Shown here: positions 36,278 through 45,157 of the stretch, one piece after another
Layout of the letters: every line of letters begins with the position of its first letter
Position numbering within the stretch: the first letter of the stretch is position 1
DNA from: Clostridiales bacterium
GTDB taxonomy: Bacteria; Bacillota; Clostridia; Lachnospirales; Lachnospiraceae
Assembly: GCA_018365455.1 (NCBI GenBank)
Contig: JAGZJZ010000042.1
Location: 1 to 56,868 of the forward strand
Direction of reading: 5' to 3'
DNA length: 56,868 nt
Translations under genes and position numbers: made by a program
Notes under the pieces: model-generated
What the model was told of the DNA's origin: nothing
Seen by the model: the letters and a program-made list of their open reading frames with translations, nothing else
Databases searched by the model: none

Positions 36278-37498
36278 ATGGAACAGTTAGCAATAAACGG
36301 GGGAAAACCAGTAAAAACTAACCCTTTTCCGGGGTGGCCACATTCCGATGAAAGAGAATTTGAATTGGTTACAGAGGTTCTAAGAAGTAGAAAATGGTGG
36401 AGAGTGACTGGTAACATGGTGAAGGATTTTGAACAGAAATTTGCCCAAATACATAATGCGAAGTACTGTTTGGGGTTAACAAACGGTACACATGCTATCG
36501 AACTGGCACTTTCTGCGCTGGGAATCGGGGCCGGGGATGAAGTCATCATCCCGGCCTTTACATTTATTTCAACTGCTGCAGCAGTCATTTATTGTAATGC
36601 CACACCGGTAATGGCAGATGTTGATTCCGGCACATTTTGTTTAGACCCGGCAGCGTTTGAGAAAGCAATAACACCAAGAACAAAGGCGGTTATTCCGGTG
36701 CATATGGCCGGACATTCCTGTGATATGGATTCAATCTGCAAGATTGCCCAAAAGCACAATTTAAGGGTTATCGAAGACGCAGCTCATGCCCATGGAGCCG
36801 AATGGAAAGGTCGAAAGATTGGTACTTTTGGTGACTTTGCGACATTTAGTTTTCAGAACGGTAAACTGGTCACTTGTGGTGAAGGAGGGGCTATCTTAAC
36901 CAACAGCAAAGAACTTTATGATCAGGCTTATCTCATCCATGGCGTCGGAAGACCACAGGGGGACAGGGTATATGCACATGTTGTACTTGGCTCAAATTAT
37001 AGAATGAATGAAGTTCAAGGGGCTATACTGATAGCACAGTTAGAGCGGCTGGAAGAATTTAATATCAGAAGGGAGAGAAATGCTGCGGCTCTTGACCGTC
37101 TGCTTGCCAATGTTCCCGGGATTATTCCCCAGACCAGGAATATAGAAGCAAACCTGAATCCTCATTACATGTATATGTTTTATTATAACCCGGAGTATTT
37201 TAACGGGATAAGCAGGCAGGAGTTTGTAGACTGCCTGATAGCCGAAGGGATTCCATCCTTTATTGCGTATCCGGTGATTAGCAATGCCGCCTTTTATAAA
37301 GAAAATAACTTCAGAAATCATATCAGTGCACACACTGATGGAGTATCTGACCAACATGTGAATGCAGATAAAATCGCTGAAGAGGTTATCTGGCTGCCGC
37401 ATAATACGTTGCTGGGAGATGAATTGGATATTGAAGAAATCGCTGAAGCAATTAAGAAAATTCAGAGAATATCAACCCATAAGAATTTATACTTTTAA
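36278..37498 (+). CDS. AHBA synthase (RifK)-like DegT/DnrJ/EryC1 aminotransferase
   Basis: The 406-residue PLP enzyme begins LAINGGKPVKTNPFPGWP and has LGLTNGTHAIELAL, PAFTFISTAAAV, VIEDAAHAHGAEWKG and the Schiff-base lysine Lys196 in SFQNGKLVTCGEGG. That last motif matches what I recall for AHBA synthases rather than ordinary sugar aminotransferases. In rifamycin and mitomycin biosynthesis RifK/MitA both transaminates UDP-3-keto-glucose and dehydrates amino-dehydroshikimate to AHBA. The genes around it supply the other steps. A sugar 3-aminotransferase is the alternative, but the neighbouring dehydroquinase makes it less likely. Confidence 0.85.
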   Translation: MEQLAINGGKPVKTNPFPGWPHSDEREFELVTEVLRSRKWWRVTGNMVKDFEQKFAQIHNAKYCLGLTNGTHAIELALSALGIGAGDEVIIPAFTFISTAAAVIYCNATPVMADVDSGTFCLDPAAFEKAITPRTKAVIPVHMAGHSCDMDSICKIAQKHNLRVIEDAAHAHGAEWKGRKIGTFGDFATFSFQNGKLVTCGEGGAILTNSKELYDQAYLIHGVGRPQGDRVYAHVVLGSNYRMNEVQGAILIAQLERLEEFNIRRERNAAALDRLLANVPGIIPQTRNIEANLNPHYMYMFYYNPEYFNGISRQEFVDCLIAEGIPSFIAYPVISNAAFYKENNFRNHISAHTDGVSDQHVNADKIAEEVIWLPHNTLLGDELDIEEIAEAIKKIQRISTHKNLYF

Positions 37499-37530
37499 CC
37501 ATAAAACATCCTAATAGGAGGTCAGAGAAA

Positions 37531-39267
37531 TTGAATAAAGTAGTTATTTTCGATCTGGATGGAGTCGTAATAAACTCTTCTGAGGTGCAGAAGCAGGCAC
37601 TGTTTGAAAGTTATCGAATCATTGTTGGAGATGACAGCAAACCTTCATTTGAAGAATTTTTAAGTCATAGCGGGAATTCGATAAGTAATATATTTCAGAA
37701 AATGTCCTTACCTCTGGATATGATTGAGCCTTACCGAAAAATAAGCCGTAAGAATATCGAACTAATCAAAGTATATAAGGGTATCAAAGAGCTTATTGTA
37801 AAACTAAAGCGGCAAGGGTTTAATTTAGCGATATGTACGGGCAAGGAAAGGGATCGAACTATTGAAATTCTTGACAAGCTGAATTTACTTAAGCCATTTG
37901 ATGTTATAGTATGTTCTGATGACGTAATCAACCCCAAACCTTATCCGGACAGTTTGATTCTGGCTTTGAAAAATATTGAAGCTATACCTGAAAATGCAGT
38001 GATGATAGGCGATTCGAGGAACGATATCCTAAGTGCTAAAAGGGCTGGGGTAAAAAGTATAGCAGTCACCTGGGGGGAAGGTAAAAAAGATATCCTTGAA
38101 ATAGAATGTCCGGATTATTTAGTAAATACGATGAGTGAGTTAGATGATGCGATCTTCAATAGTTTTGAGGATGACAGCCCAACTCCTAAGTATTTGGTGA
38201 ATGACTTTGTGATCGCTGAAGAAAATTGCAATATGAATTGTGCTTATTGTTTGACCGGTACCAGTCAATTAAAGGAAAAACATAAAAGTGGAACATCTAA
38301 TTCGAGGAAAGCCTTGAATTACCTAAAAGATATTCAGTTAAAAGAGAATATAAACGGGATATCAAACATGATCACCGAAAATTTTGACGTGGCCATTTTA
38401 AAAGTGAGTGGTGGCGAACTGTTCATGATAAATGGAATTACAGAGTACATCAGGCGTCAAGCTAATAAGTATAAAGCAGTTCAAATCCTGACTAATGGTT
38501 TACTATTGAGTGAAAAAATACTACGAGAACTCAAAAACATTGGAAATGTTTGCATACAGCTTTCGATCGATCACCATACCATTGAAGGAAACACATATAG
38601 GACTGGAAAAGTCAGCGCGCTGGAAAAAATTCTGCGCAGTATTGACAATATTGTCAACCATGGAATCCCACTGGAGATTAATTGTGTATTAACTGACAAA
38701 AACACATCAAGGATTCATGAGTTTGCAGATTATTTATTAAAATATGATCATAGCCCCATCATGATTTTCCCATTTCCTGTCAGAGGGGCAAATAGAGATT
38801 TGTTCTATCCGATGCCGGAGCAATTATCGGGAATAGAAAAGTTAATCGATAATTATGATCATTACGAGAAGATTATGGCTCCAAAGGTCTATTTGGATTA
38901 TCTCCTCCGTTTCCTTAGAAATGGACACAGGGACTTGCCGTGTTTTATACCCGGGATGACGATGGGGACCTTTGATGACGGTACGGTGACGCCCTGTCCG
39001 AATTACTGGTTTACGTCCATGGGCAGTTTGCTAAGTGAAGATAAGCTTTCAACTGTCAAAAAGATAGGAAATGATAAAATTTATAGAGTTTTGTTAAATT
39101 CGGGAAACAAGATCGGTGAGTGCAGGAAATGCTATACGCCATGGGACACATTAAATCTATACATGGCAGGTGTTTTATCTCTTGATGAACTATGTGACAG
39201 CCCTTTATATAATTTCCCAGGCATAAGAGAACATATCATTAACTTGAAAAAGACAATGATTAATTAA
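37531..39267 (+). CDS. HAD phosphatase (RifM-like) fused to radical SAM domain
   Basis: The 578-residue protein has two domains. Residues 1-205 are a HAD hydrolase with DLDGVV (Asp8, Asp10), ICTGK, NPKPYPD and MIGDSRNDI. Residues from about 215 are a radical SAM domain with CNMNCAYC (Cys233, Cys237, Cys240) and a C-terminal cysteine-rich part (CFIPG, TPCPNYW, CRKCYTPWD) like SPASM/twitch auxiliary-cluster domains. RifM of the AHBA pathway is a HAD protein, so the N-domain completes the subcluster. The radical SAM domain is unlike the B12-binding ones elsewhere in the window. TTG 37531 follows AGGAGG (37516-37521). Confidence 0.85.
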   Translation: MNKVVIFDLDGVVINSSEVQKQALFESYRIIVGDDSKPSFEEFLSHSGNSISNIFQKMSLPLDMIEPYRKISRKNIELIKVYKGIKELIVKLKRQGFNLAICTGKERDRTIEILDKLNLLKPFDVIVCSDDVINPKPYPDSLILALKNIEAIPENAVMIGDSRNDILSAKRAGVKSIAVTWGEGKKDILEIECPDYLVNTMSELDDAIFNSFEDDSPTPKYLVNDFVIAEENCNMNCAYCLTGTSQLKEKHKSGTSNSRKALNYLKDIQLKENINGISNMITENFDVAILKVSGGELFMINGITEYIRRQANKYKAVQILTNGLLLSEKILRELKNIGNVCIQLSIDHHTIEGNTYRTGKVSALEKILRSIDNIVNHGIPLEINCVLTDKNTSRIHEFADYLLKYDHSPIMIFPFPVRGANRDLFYPMPEQLSGIEKLIDNYDHYEKIMAPKVYLDYLLRFLRNGHRDLPCFIPGMTMGTFDDGTVTPCPNYWFTSMGSLLSEDKLSTVKKIGNDKIYRVLLNSGNKIGECRKCYTPWDTLNLYMAGVLSLDELCDSPLYNFPGIREHIINLKKTMIN

Positions 39268-39291
39268 TATTTTAGTGGAGGAAGTGATTAA

Positions 39292-40266
39292 ATGGTTAAT
39301 ATTAAGAATGTCGAAACAAAAACGGCCTATTGTTTTATGGGCCCGATTATAAATGCAGCTATTTATTACAAAAGAGATTATCAGCTTAATTTTGCAGGAT
39401 GCTTATTTTTTGGATTTGAACCATTTAATGAAGAAGAAGGAAAATCCTTCTATGAAAGAATGAGCTGGGATTTTGCTTCAGATTTATTTCCAGAAGAGTT
39501 AATAAAATATCACGGGATAAATGTGATTATGGACAAACGTCCGGAGTTCCCGGATTTTAAAAGTATCGTCGACTCAGAATTAGCATTGGGCAATCCGATA
39601 GTTTTAACATTTGATGGGTACAATGCTCATTGGACATATTATTACCGAAAACATAAAGTAATGCATTTTTGCTTAATTGTCGGCGTGGATGAAGATAGTG
39701 AAAGTTTTTTAATCATTGACCCTTATTTCTCTAATCAAATTAAGAAGTTACCTTTCAGTGAAGTAGAACAATCTTATAACTGGCACTATACAATAAGACT
39801 TGTTGAACCAACGGTAAATATTGCTTCAGTTTGGGAAGATATTCTCAAGAAAGGAATAAGTGGGAACTATGAAAATAAGTATAATAAAAGTTCTTACCAA
39901 ATGATGCGGGAGTTTGCAAATGAAATACTCCTATCAAATGATATTATTGAGGAAATGAAAATCCAAGATAGTGCTGGCTCATATCAAATTTTAGAGAAAA
40001 TGAAATATATTGCGTTCAGCCGTTTAAACTTTTCATGGTTTCTTGAATATATAATCAAAGAGTTTTCCGTCAAAGAATTAGAACCAATGGTTAACGTAAT
40101 GGTTCAACTCAGTGACAAATGGAACCTTGTGTTTGGGCAGCTTACCAAGCTAGGCTACCTAACCCAAGAGGATGCAATCAACCGGCTAAAAAAGAAAATA
40201 TATGATCAGATAGTAGAGAACTCAGAGATTGAAGAAAAGGCTACAAAGAGGATGATGAAAAATTAA
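39292..40266 (+). CDS. BtrH-like acyltransferase (papain-like fold)
   Basis: The 324-residue protein matches the BtrH N-terminal domain. Cys14 (YCFMGPIINAAIYY), His125 (HKVMHFCLIVGVDE) and Asp143 (LIIDPYF) form a cysteine-protease-like triad. In butirosin biosynthesis BtrH moves an acyl group from a carrier protein to an amine of the aminoglycoside. Here it could transfer the aryl or polyketide chain from an ACP to an aminosugar freed by the PIG-L deacetylase, or catalyse peptide-like bond formation. Similar domains also occur in peptide-related systems, so the acceptor is open. Confidence 0.7.
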   Translation: MVNIKNVETKTAYCFMGPIINAAIYYKRDYQLNFAGCLFFGFEPFNEEEGKSFYERMSWDFASDLFPEELIKYHGINVIMDKRPEFPDFKSIVDSELALGNPIVLTFDGYNAHWTYYYRKHKVMHFCLIVGVDEDSESFLIIDPYFSNQIKKLPFSEVEQSYNWHYTIRLVEPTVNIASVWEDILKKGISGNYENKYNKSSYQMMREFANEILLSNDIIEEMKIQDSAGSYQILEKMKYIAFSRLNFSWFLEYIIKEFSVKELEPMVNVMVQLSDKWNLVFGQLTKLGYLTQEDAINRLKKKIYDQIVENSEIEEKATKRMMKN

Positions 40267-40285
40267 TAAGATAAGAGGTAATGAT

Positions 40286-41032
40286 ATGGATATTGGTTTA
40301 CATTTTAATCAGAGAGCGGCAAAGTATAATACATCTTCTAACTGGGTAAAGGATAAATTGTTGATTGAGAAGATGTTTGATTTAGCTGAGCCGACAAAGG
40401 AATCTGCGGTTCTTGACGTTGCTACCGGAACTGGAAAAATAGCGGAAGTATTTTCTGGAAAAGTTAATAAGTTGATCGGGATTGACATATGTCAGCCGAT
40501 GATTGACAAAGGAAAGACTCTTTATGACAAATTAGTGATTTCGTCAGCAGAAGAAATGCCGTTTGAGGATAATACGTTTGACGTCGTTGTATGCCGGCAA
40601 GGCCTACAGTTTATGGATTTAGATAAAGTTATTGCGGAAATATATCGTGTCTTAAAGCCGGGAGGAAGAACTGTATTGTGTCATTTGGTGGCGTATTCTG
40701 ACGAAGATAAAAAAGAAGCTTTTGTTATTCAGAGGCTCAGAAACCCAGCAAGAAGGAATTTCTTTATGCCTAATACGATTCCGGATTTTTTGCAAAAGTA
40801 TAATTTTAAAGATGTTGTAAATTATGATTATATTTCAAAAGAATCAGTCAATCAATGGATTTATCATGGTGCTATTGATGAGCATGATATCATACAAATA
40901 AAAGAAAATTATCAGAATAGTAGTGAAATGTTTAAAAAAATTCATAAAGTTAAATTTCTAAAGGATGACATTACTGACGATATGCTTTTTGGTATCACAA
41001 GAGGAACAAAGAAACAATACGAGGAGGTATAA
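40286..41032 (+). CDS. Class I SAM methyltransferase (UbiE/type 11)
   Basis: The 248-residue protein has motif I VLDVATGTGKIAEV (43-56 region), acidic strand IGIDICQPM, motif II EMPFEDNTFDVVVCRQGLQ and EIYRVLKPGG. It resembles the methyltransferase domain of the GyrB fusion at 43168-45144 in motif order and in the shared EIYRVLKPGG. It may methylate N, O or C of the product. The stop lies one base before the next ATG, and the RBS of the next gene lies within this gene's end. Confidence 0.85.
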   Translation: MDIGLHFNQRAAKYNTSSNWVKDKLLIEKMFDLAEPTKESAVLDVATGTGKIAEVFSGKVNKLIGIDICQPMIDKGKTLYDKLVISSAEEMPFEDNTFDVVVCRQGLQFMDLDKVIAEIYRVLKPGGRTVLCHLVAYSDEDKKEAFVIQRLRNPARRNFFMPNTIPDFLQKYNFKDVVNYDYISKESVNQWIYHGAIDEHDIIQIKENYQNSSEMFKKIHKVKFLKDDITDDMLFGITRGTKKQYEEV

Positions 41033-41033
41033 A

Positions 41034-42731
41034 ATGAAAAAGACACATGCTCTATCAGATGATCTCTATCACATCGCCAGTGATGAGGTTGATCAGAAGT
41101 TAATGCAATTAATGTATCAGCAGGATAAAAATCCTTGCCCGACAGATAACTCTAATCCAAGAATTTCTTTGATAGTTGGTCCATCGCCTTTTACGATGCC
41201 AAGAGGCTGGGAATTCTTTTTGACAGCACCTTACGAAGGTTTAACCTATATTAGTACAGTTTTATTTAATGCAGGTTACCCGGTAAGAATCATTGATGTT
41301 CGTTATGTGAAAGATCCGTTGCAAACTTGTTATGATGAGATTATGAAAGGTACAGATGTTTTGGGGATTTCGACTTTTGAAGATAATTTTCCGTTCGTGA
41401 AAGATTTGATTAATAAAGTCAAAGAAACAAGTCCTAAAATGCCGGTTATCTGTGGAGGATCTTTAGTAACATCAGCCACAAAGACTTTCTTTGAATATAC
41501 AAAATTAGATGTAGCTGTTATTTCTGAAGGAGAGCTTACCTTTCTTGAATTAATGGATTATTTTACGAAAAATGACCTGAATATTAATGAAAGCGTGCGT
41601 AATATTAAAGGAATTTGGTATAGAACTGATAAGAATGAAGTAATAACCAACAAGCCTCGTGGTCAGATGTTAAACTTAGATTGTCTGCCAAGAATGCGTC
41701 TTGATTTGTGGCCGCAATATAAATCAAAAATGGGTCTTCAGCCGCAGATAATCGCTTCCTACAGTCGTGGTTGTAAGATGGATTGTTCTTTCTGTTACCG
41801 GACAACACCTATCGTCGCGACGAAGTCCCTAAAAAAATTTGATGAAGATATGAAATGGCTAAAGGAAAAATATAAGATTGAATTTATTATGTTTTCAGAC
41901 TTGACATTTACGGCAATAAAAGATCAGACAATTGAGATCTGCAATATCATCAAAAAATATGATATCAGGTGGGCTTGTCTGACTCGTTGTGCTGATGTCG
42001 ATACAGAAAGATTGAAGGCCATGAAAGAAAGTGGATGTGATATTATCTTATATGGTGTTGAATCCCTAGATGTATCCGCTCTTCAGTTATGTAGAAAAGG
42101 TAACTCGGAAAATATTACGTTAAAAGCATTGCAGTTAACCAAAGAAGCAGGTATAAGGTTTGGCGCCCTTCTCATTGTCGGGCTGCCGGGTGAGACGGAA
42201 GAGTCACTTGACCATATGGCTGAATTTGCGGAAATGTACCGAAATGTGACTAGAGTCAAATATTTAGCACTATTACCGGGAACACCCTATTACAAAGAAA
42301 ATCTTAAGAAGGGTTTTATCAAGAGTGAGGTTGATCATTTGCACTGGCTTTCAACAGAACAAGCGCTTCATCAAGATGAGTTTTTAAATATTACACAATT
42401 GAGTGAAAAAAAATTAAGAGATACATATAAGAGAGTTTATGATTCTTATTGCCCTGGTCCGGTCATGGACTTCAAGCACTTTCCCGAGTATTTTAATTAT
42501 TATGATCCAAATCCGGATAATGGTTCAAAGGAAAATATTGACTATGCCGGACAAGATTGGCGCAAAGAATTTGCATCGGCAGGACCATTTCTGGCACCGG
42601 GAGCTGAAAATTACACTCTGGATAAATATGGGGAAAAAGAAATGGTGGAAAAAGGCACTTTACTAATGGAATCTGGTGCTAAAAAGATATTTAAATCAAA
42701 AATCGATTCAGAAATAGAGTTGGAGAACTAA
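41034..42731 (+). CDS. B12-binding-type radical SAM protein 7
   Basis: The 565-residue protein has a longer N-terminus than the other radical SAM proteins, then a cobalamin-binding-like domain (GLTYISTVLFNAGYP, VICGGSLVTSATK, VISEGELTF). The cluster motif is CKMDCSFC with Cys247, Cys251 and Cys254 after YSRG. YGVESLDVSA and LIVGLPGETEES follow. This layout is typical of the large MiaB-like/BchE-like B12 radical SAM group. ATG 41034 is fixed by GAGGAGG (41021-41027); the open frame extends upstream inside the methyltransferase. It is a distinct lineage from proteins 1-6. Confidence 0.85.
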   Translation: MKKTHALSDDLYHIASDEVDQKLMQLMYQQDKNPCPTDNSNPRISLIVGPSPFTMPRGWEFFLTAPYEGLTYISTVLFNAGYPVRIIDVRYVKDPLQTCYDEIMKGTDVLGISTFEDNFPFVKDLINKVKETSPKMPVICGGSLVTSATKTFFEYTKLDVAVISEGELTFLELMDYFTKNDLNINESVRNIKGIWYRTDKNEVITNKPRGQMLNLDCLPRMRLDLWPQYKSKMGLQPQIIASYSRGCKMDCSFCYRTTPIVATKSLKKFDEDMKWLKEKYKIEFIMFSDLTFTAIKDQTIEICNIIKKYDIRWACLTRCADVDTERLKAMKESGCDIILYGVESLDVSALQLCRKGNSENITLKALQLTKEAGIRFGALLIVGLPGETEESLDHMAEFAEMYRNVTRVKYLALLPGTPYYKENLKKGFIKSEVDHLHWLSTEQALHQDEFLNITQLSEKKLRDTYKRVYDSYCPGPVMDFKHFPEYFNYYDPNPDNGSKENIDYAGQDWRKEFASAGPFLAPGAENYTLDKYGEKEMVEKGTLLMESGAKKIFKSKIDSEIELEN

Positions 42732-42734
42732 ACA

Positions 42735-43175
42735 ATGAATGGATTGAAAAACTCACAAACATATCGTAATTTATTGGAGGCTTTTAAAAATGAAAGCAGT
42801 CAATCACACGCATATTTATTCTACTCAATAATTGCTAAAATTGAAGGCCATGATCATGCGGTTGATTTTCTTGAGAATTTGGCTGAATATGGTGTGAATA
42901 ATTCACATGGAAGTCTGGACTATATTCGGACGGTAAGCGACCCTTTTAATGATATACCGATAGGTGAAACGAAGAATAATTTCCAGGCCATATCGGTTTC
43001 ACTTGAAAAAGATGCAAATGATTTGTATCAGAGTTTTGCCTATATTGCCCATAGTGAAGGGTTTCATGATGTTGCAAGTTGGTTTGAAACATTAGCTGAA
43101 TTCAAGTTAGCATATTTGGAGAAAAGCAAAAAAATATTAGAAAAAATAATGGAGACGGTGAACAAGGATGTATAA
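42735..43175 (+). CDS. Rubrerythrin-like ferritin-fold protein, degenerate iron site
   Basis: The 146-residue protein aligns by eye with the four-helix part of rubrerythrin: AFKNESSQSHAYLF, FLENLAEYGVNN, then YIAHSEGFHDVASWFETLAEF. Ferritin-like diiron sites need ExxH pairs. The first pair site has YGVNNSH where rubrerythrin has NEKEH, and the last pair reads EFKLAY instead of EVEKEH, so several ligands are missing. No rubredoxin tail is present. It may bind metal differently or serve as a partner or scaffold. It overlaps the GyrB fusion gene by eight bases, implying linked expression. Confidence 0.6.
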   Translation: MNGLKNSQTYRNLLEAFKNESSQSHAYLFYSIIAKIEGHDHAVDFLENLAEYGVNNSHGSLDYIRTVSDPFNDIPIGETKNNFQAISVSLEKDANDLYQSFAYIAHSEGFHDVASWFETLAEFKLAYLEKSKKILEKIMETVNKDV

Positions 43176-45144
43176 TTTATTGAATAAGAATAGCAGCGAA
43201 GAATACAATGCTAGCAGTATTCATATATTATCTGGTTTAGAACCGATTAGAAAAAATCCTGCAATGTACATAGGCTCAATTGAGAGTGAAGGTTTGCATC
43301 AATTGGTATATGAAGTGATTGATAATTCTATTGACGAAGCTATAGGCGGATTTTGTAATTCGATCGATATTATTATTGACAAGAATGGTGTGTGTTCAAT
43401 AGAAGATAATGGACGCGGCATACCGGTTGATCATTATCCCTCAATTGGCTTACCGGCGTGTGAAGTTATTCTGACAACACTTCACTCGGGTGGAAAATTC
43501 GATGGTAAAGCTTATTATCGGTCGGCAGGCCTGCATGGGGTTGGAGTTTCTTGTGTAAATGCATTATCACAGAAGTTTGTCCTTGAAGTCTATCGTGATA
43601 ATAAACACTACATTCAGGAATATTCAAGAGGAAAGAAAGTCAATGAATTGAAAATGCTTGGACCAACAAATAAGCAAGGCACTAAAATCTCCTTCTCTCC
43701 GGATGGAGAGGTGTTTAGTAAAACGGCAAATATTTCTTATGAAGTTCTTAAGAAAAAGATCCAAGAGCTGGCTTTCATTTATTCGGGGATAAGAATCAGA
43801 ATTACCGACGAAAGAACAAATCAAAATGATGTTTTCTGCTACAATACCGGCATAGTCGGTTTTGTCAAACATTTATCTGGAACGGTGGCGAAAGTACACC
43901 CGGAAATTATTCATATTAAATATGAGAAAAATGAACTGGAAATGGAAGCAGCGTTGCAGTGGACAGTAATGTATTCTGAAAATATGAAGAGCTATGTGAA
44001 TGGTATTAATACAGTTTATGGTGGAACACATGTTTTGGCATTGAAGAAAGCTTTAATCGATTGTTTGAATAATTATGGGATTAAAGAAAAATTAATCTTA
44101 GATAATGTAGAACAGAAATTATCTGCTTTCGATATTTTTGAAGGAGTAATAGGGGTTATATCACTAAAAATGGTTAATCCGCGCTTCGAAGGTCAAACAA
44201 AGACAAAATTGACCAATAAAGAAATTGAGGAGCCGTTGATTAGTCATATTTATAAGGATATGATGACACTGTTTAGTGATAATATATTGTTGGCTAAGCA
44301 GATTATTAATCGTGCGATGAGTGCTAAGAACGCAAGGATTGCGGCTAGAAGGGCGGCAGAAAATTCGCGTTATCAATTGAACAGTAACACAGAGGTTTCT
44401 GATGAGATATATCAGCAGCAATTTGGCATTAGATCAAAGAATTGGCATGATTCAGCGGTCTGGCTGACAAACGAAGAACTTTTGCAAAAGCATGTCGAAC
44501 ATCTTGAAGTTGAGAGAGATGCAAAGGTTCTAGATGTCTGCTGTGGCAGTGGTGTCGTTGGAGCTTCTTTTAAAGGAAAAGTAAAAAGTATCACTGGTTT
44601 GGATTTGACGCCCGAGATGGTTGAGCTTTCAAAGCAAAGATTGGACGAAGTTTACCAGGGAACGGTATATAATATGCCATTCTCTGATCAGAGTTATGAT
44701 TTGGTGGTAACGCGTGAGGTATTGCATTTATTGCAAAATCCGCAAAAGCCGGTTTCAGAAATCTATCGCGTGTTAAAACCCGGTGGCCAATTTATTGTTG
44801 GCCAGATAATTCCATTTTCTGCTGAAGATGGTCCGTGGATGTACAGGGTATTTAAGAAGAAACAACCACTGATTTTTAATATGTTTCAAGAAAATGATTT
44901 TAAATCGATGTTGAAAGCAGCTGGTTTTGTCGATATGAAAACCACAGAGTATAATCTCTGGGAATCAATTGATGTTTGGATTAATACATATGAGACTACT
45001 TATCTCCACAGAGAGGAAATTAAAGAACTGTTCTTAAACGCACCAAAGGAAATAAAGAAGTATCATCCCTATAAGATATTACCATCAGGAGAGATCCAGG
45101 ATCTATGGAGATGGATGATATTCTCGGTAAGAAAACCATTCTAG
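43168..45144 (+). CDS. GyrB-type ATPase/transducer region fused to SAM methyltransferase
   Basis: The 658-residue protein starts with about 400 residues of GyrB/ParE. It has LSGLEPIRKNPAMYIG, YEVIDNSIDEA with catalytic Glu49 and Asn53, EDNGRGIP with Asp80, the ATP lid GLHGVGVS (121-128) and the transducer loop EGQTKTKL with Gln343 and Lys345. The ATPase looks intact. The TOPRIM domain, the catalytic tyrosine partner surface and the C-terminal parts of GyrB are missing. From about 425 a class I methyltransferase follows (VLDVCCGSGVVGASF, GLDLTPEM, EIYRVLKPGG). The junction falls where the transducer ends, in one unbroken frame. It may be a resistance decoy or an ATP-driven modifying enzyme; its role is unknown. 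Confidence 0.85.
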   Translation: MYNLLNKNSSEEYNASSIHILSGLEPIRKNPAMYIGSIESEGLHQLVYEVIDNSIDEAIGGFCNSIDIIIDKNGVCSIEDNGRGIPVDHYPSIGLPACEVILTTLHSGGKFDGKAYYRSAGLHGVGVSCVNALSQKFVLEVYRDNKHYIQEYSRGKKVNELKMLGPTNKQGTKISFSPDGEVFSKTANISYEVLKKKIQELAFIYSGIRIRITDERTNQNDVFCYNTGIVGFVKHLSGTVAKVHPEIIHIKYEKNELEMEAALQWTVMYSENMKSYVNGINTVYGGTHVLALKKALIDCLNNYGIKEKLILDNVEQKLSAFDIFEGVIGVISLKMVNPRFEGQTKTKLTNKEIEEPLISHIYKDMMTLFSDNILLAKQIINRAMSAKNARIAARRAAENSRYQLNSNTEVSDEIYQQQFGIRSKNWHDSAVWLTNEELLQKHVEHLEVERDAKVLDVCCGSGVVGASFKGKVKSITGLDLTPEMVELSKQRLDEVYQGTVYNMPFSDQSYDLVVTREVLHLLQNPQKPVSEIYRVLKPGGQFIVGQIIPFSAEDGPWMYRVFKKKQPLIFNMFQENDFKSMLKAAGFVDMKTTEYNLWESIDVWINTYETTYLHREEIKELFLNAPKEIKKYHPYKILPSGEIQDLWRWMIFSVRKPF

Positions 45145-45157
45145 TTGGAGGAATGTT

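Noticed and set aside
43168..45144. GyrB-methyltransferase as two adjacent genes joined by a sequencing error
   Set aside because: No internal RBS or start is apparent at the junction and the frame is continuous through a linker of about 20 residues; raw reads would still be needed to exclude an assembly join.
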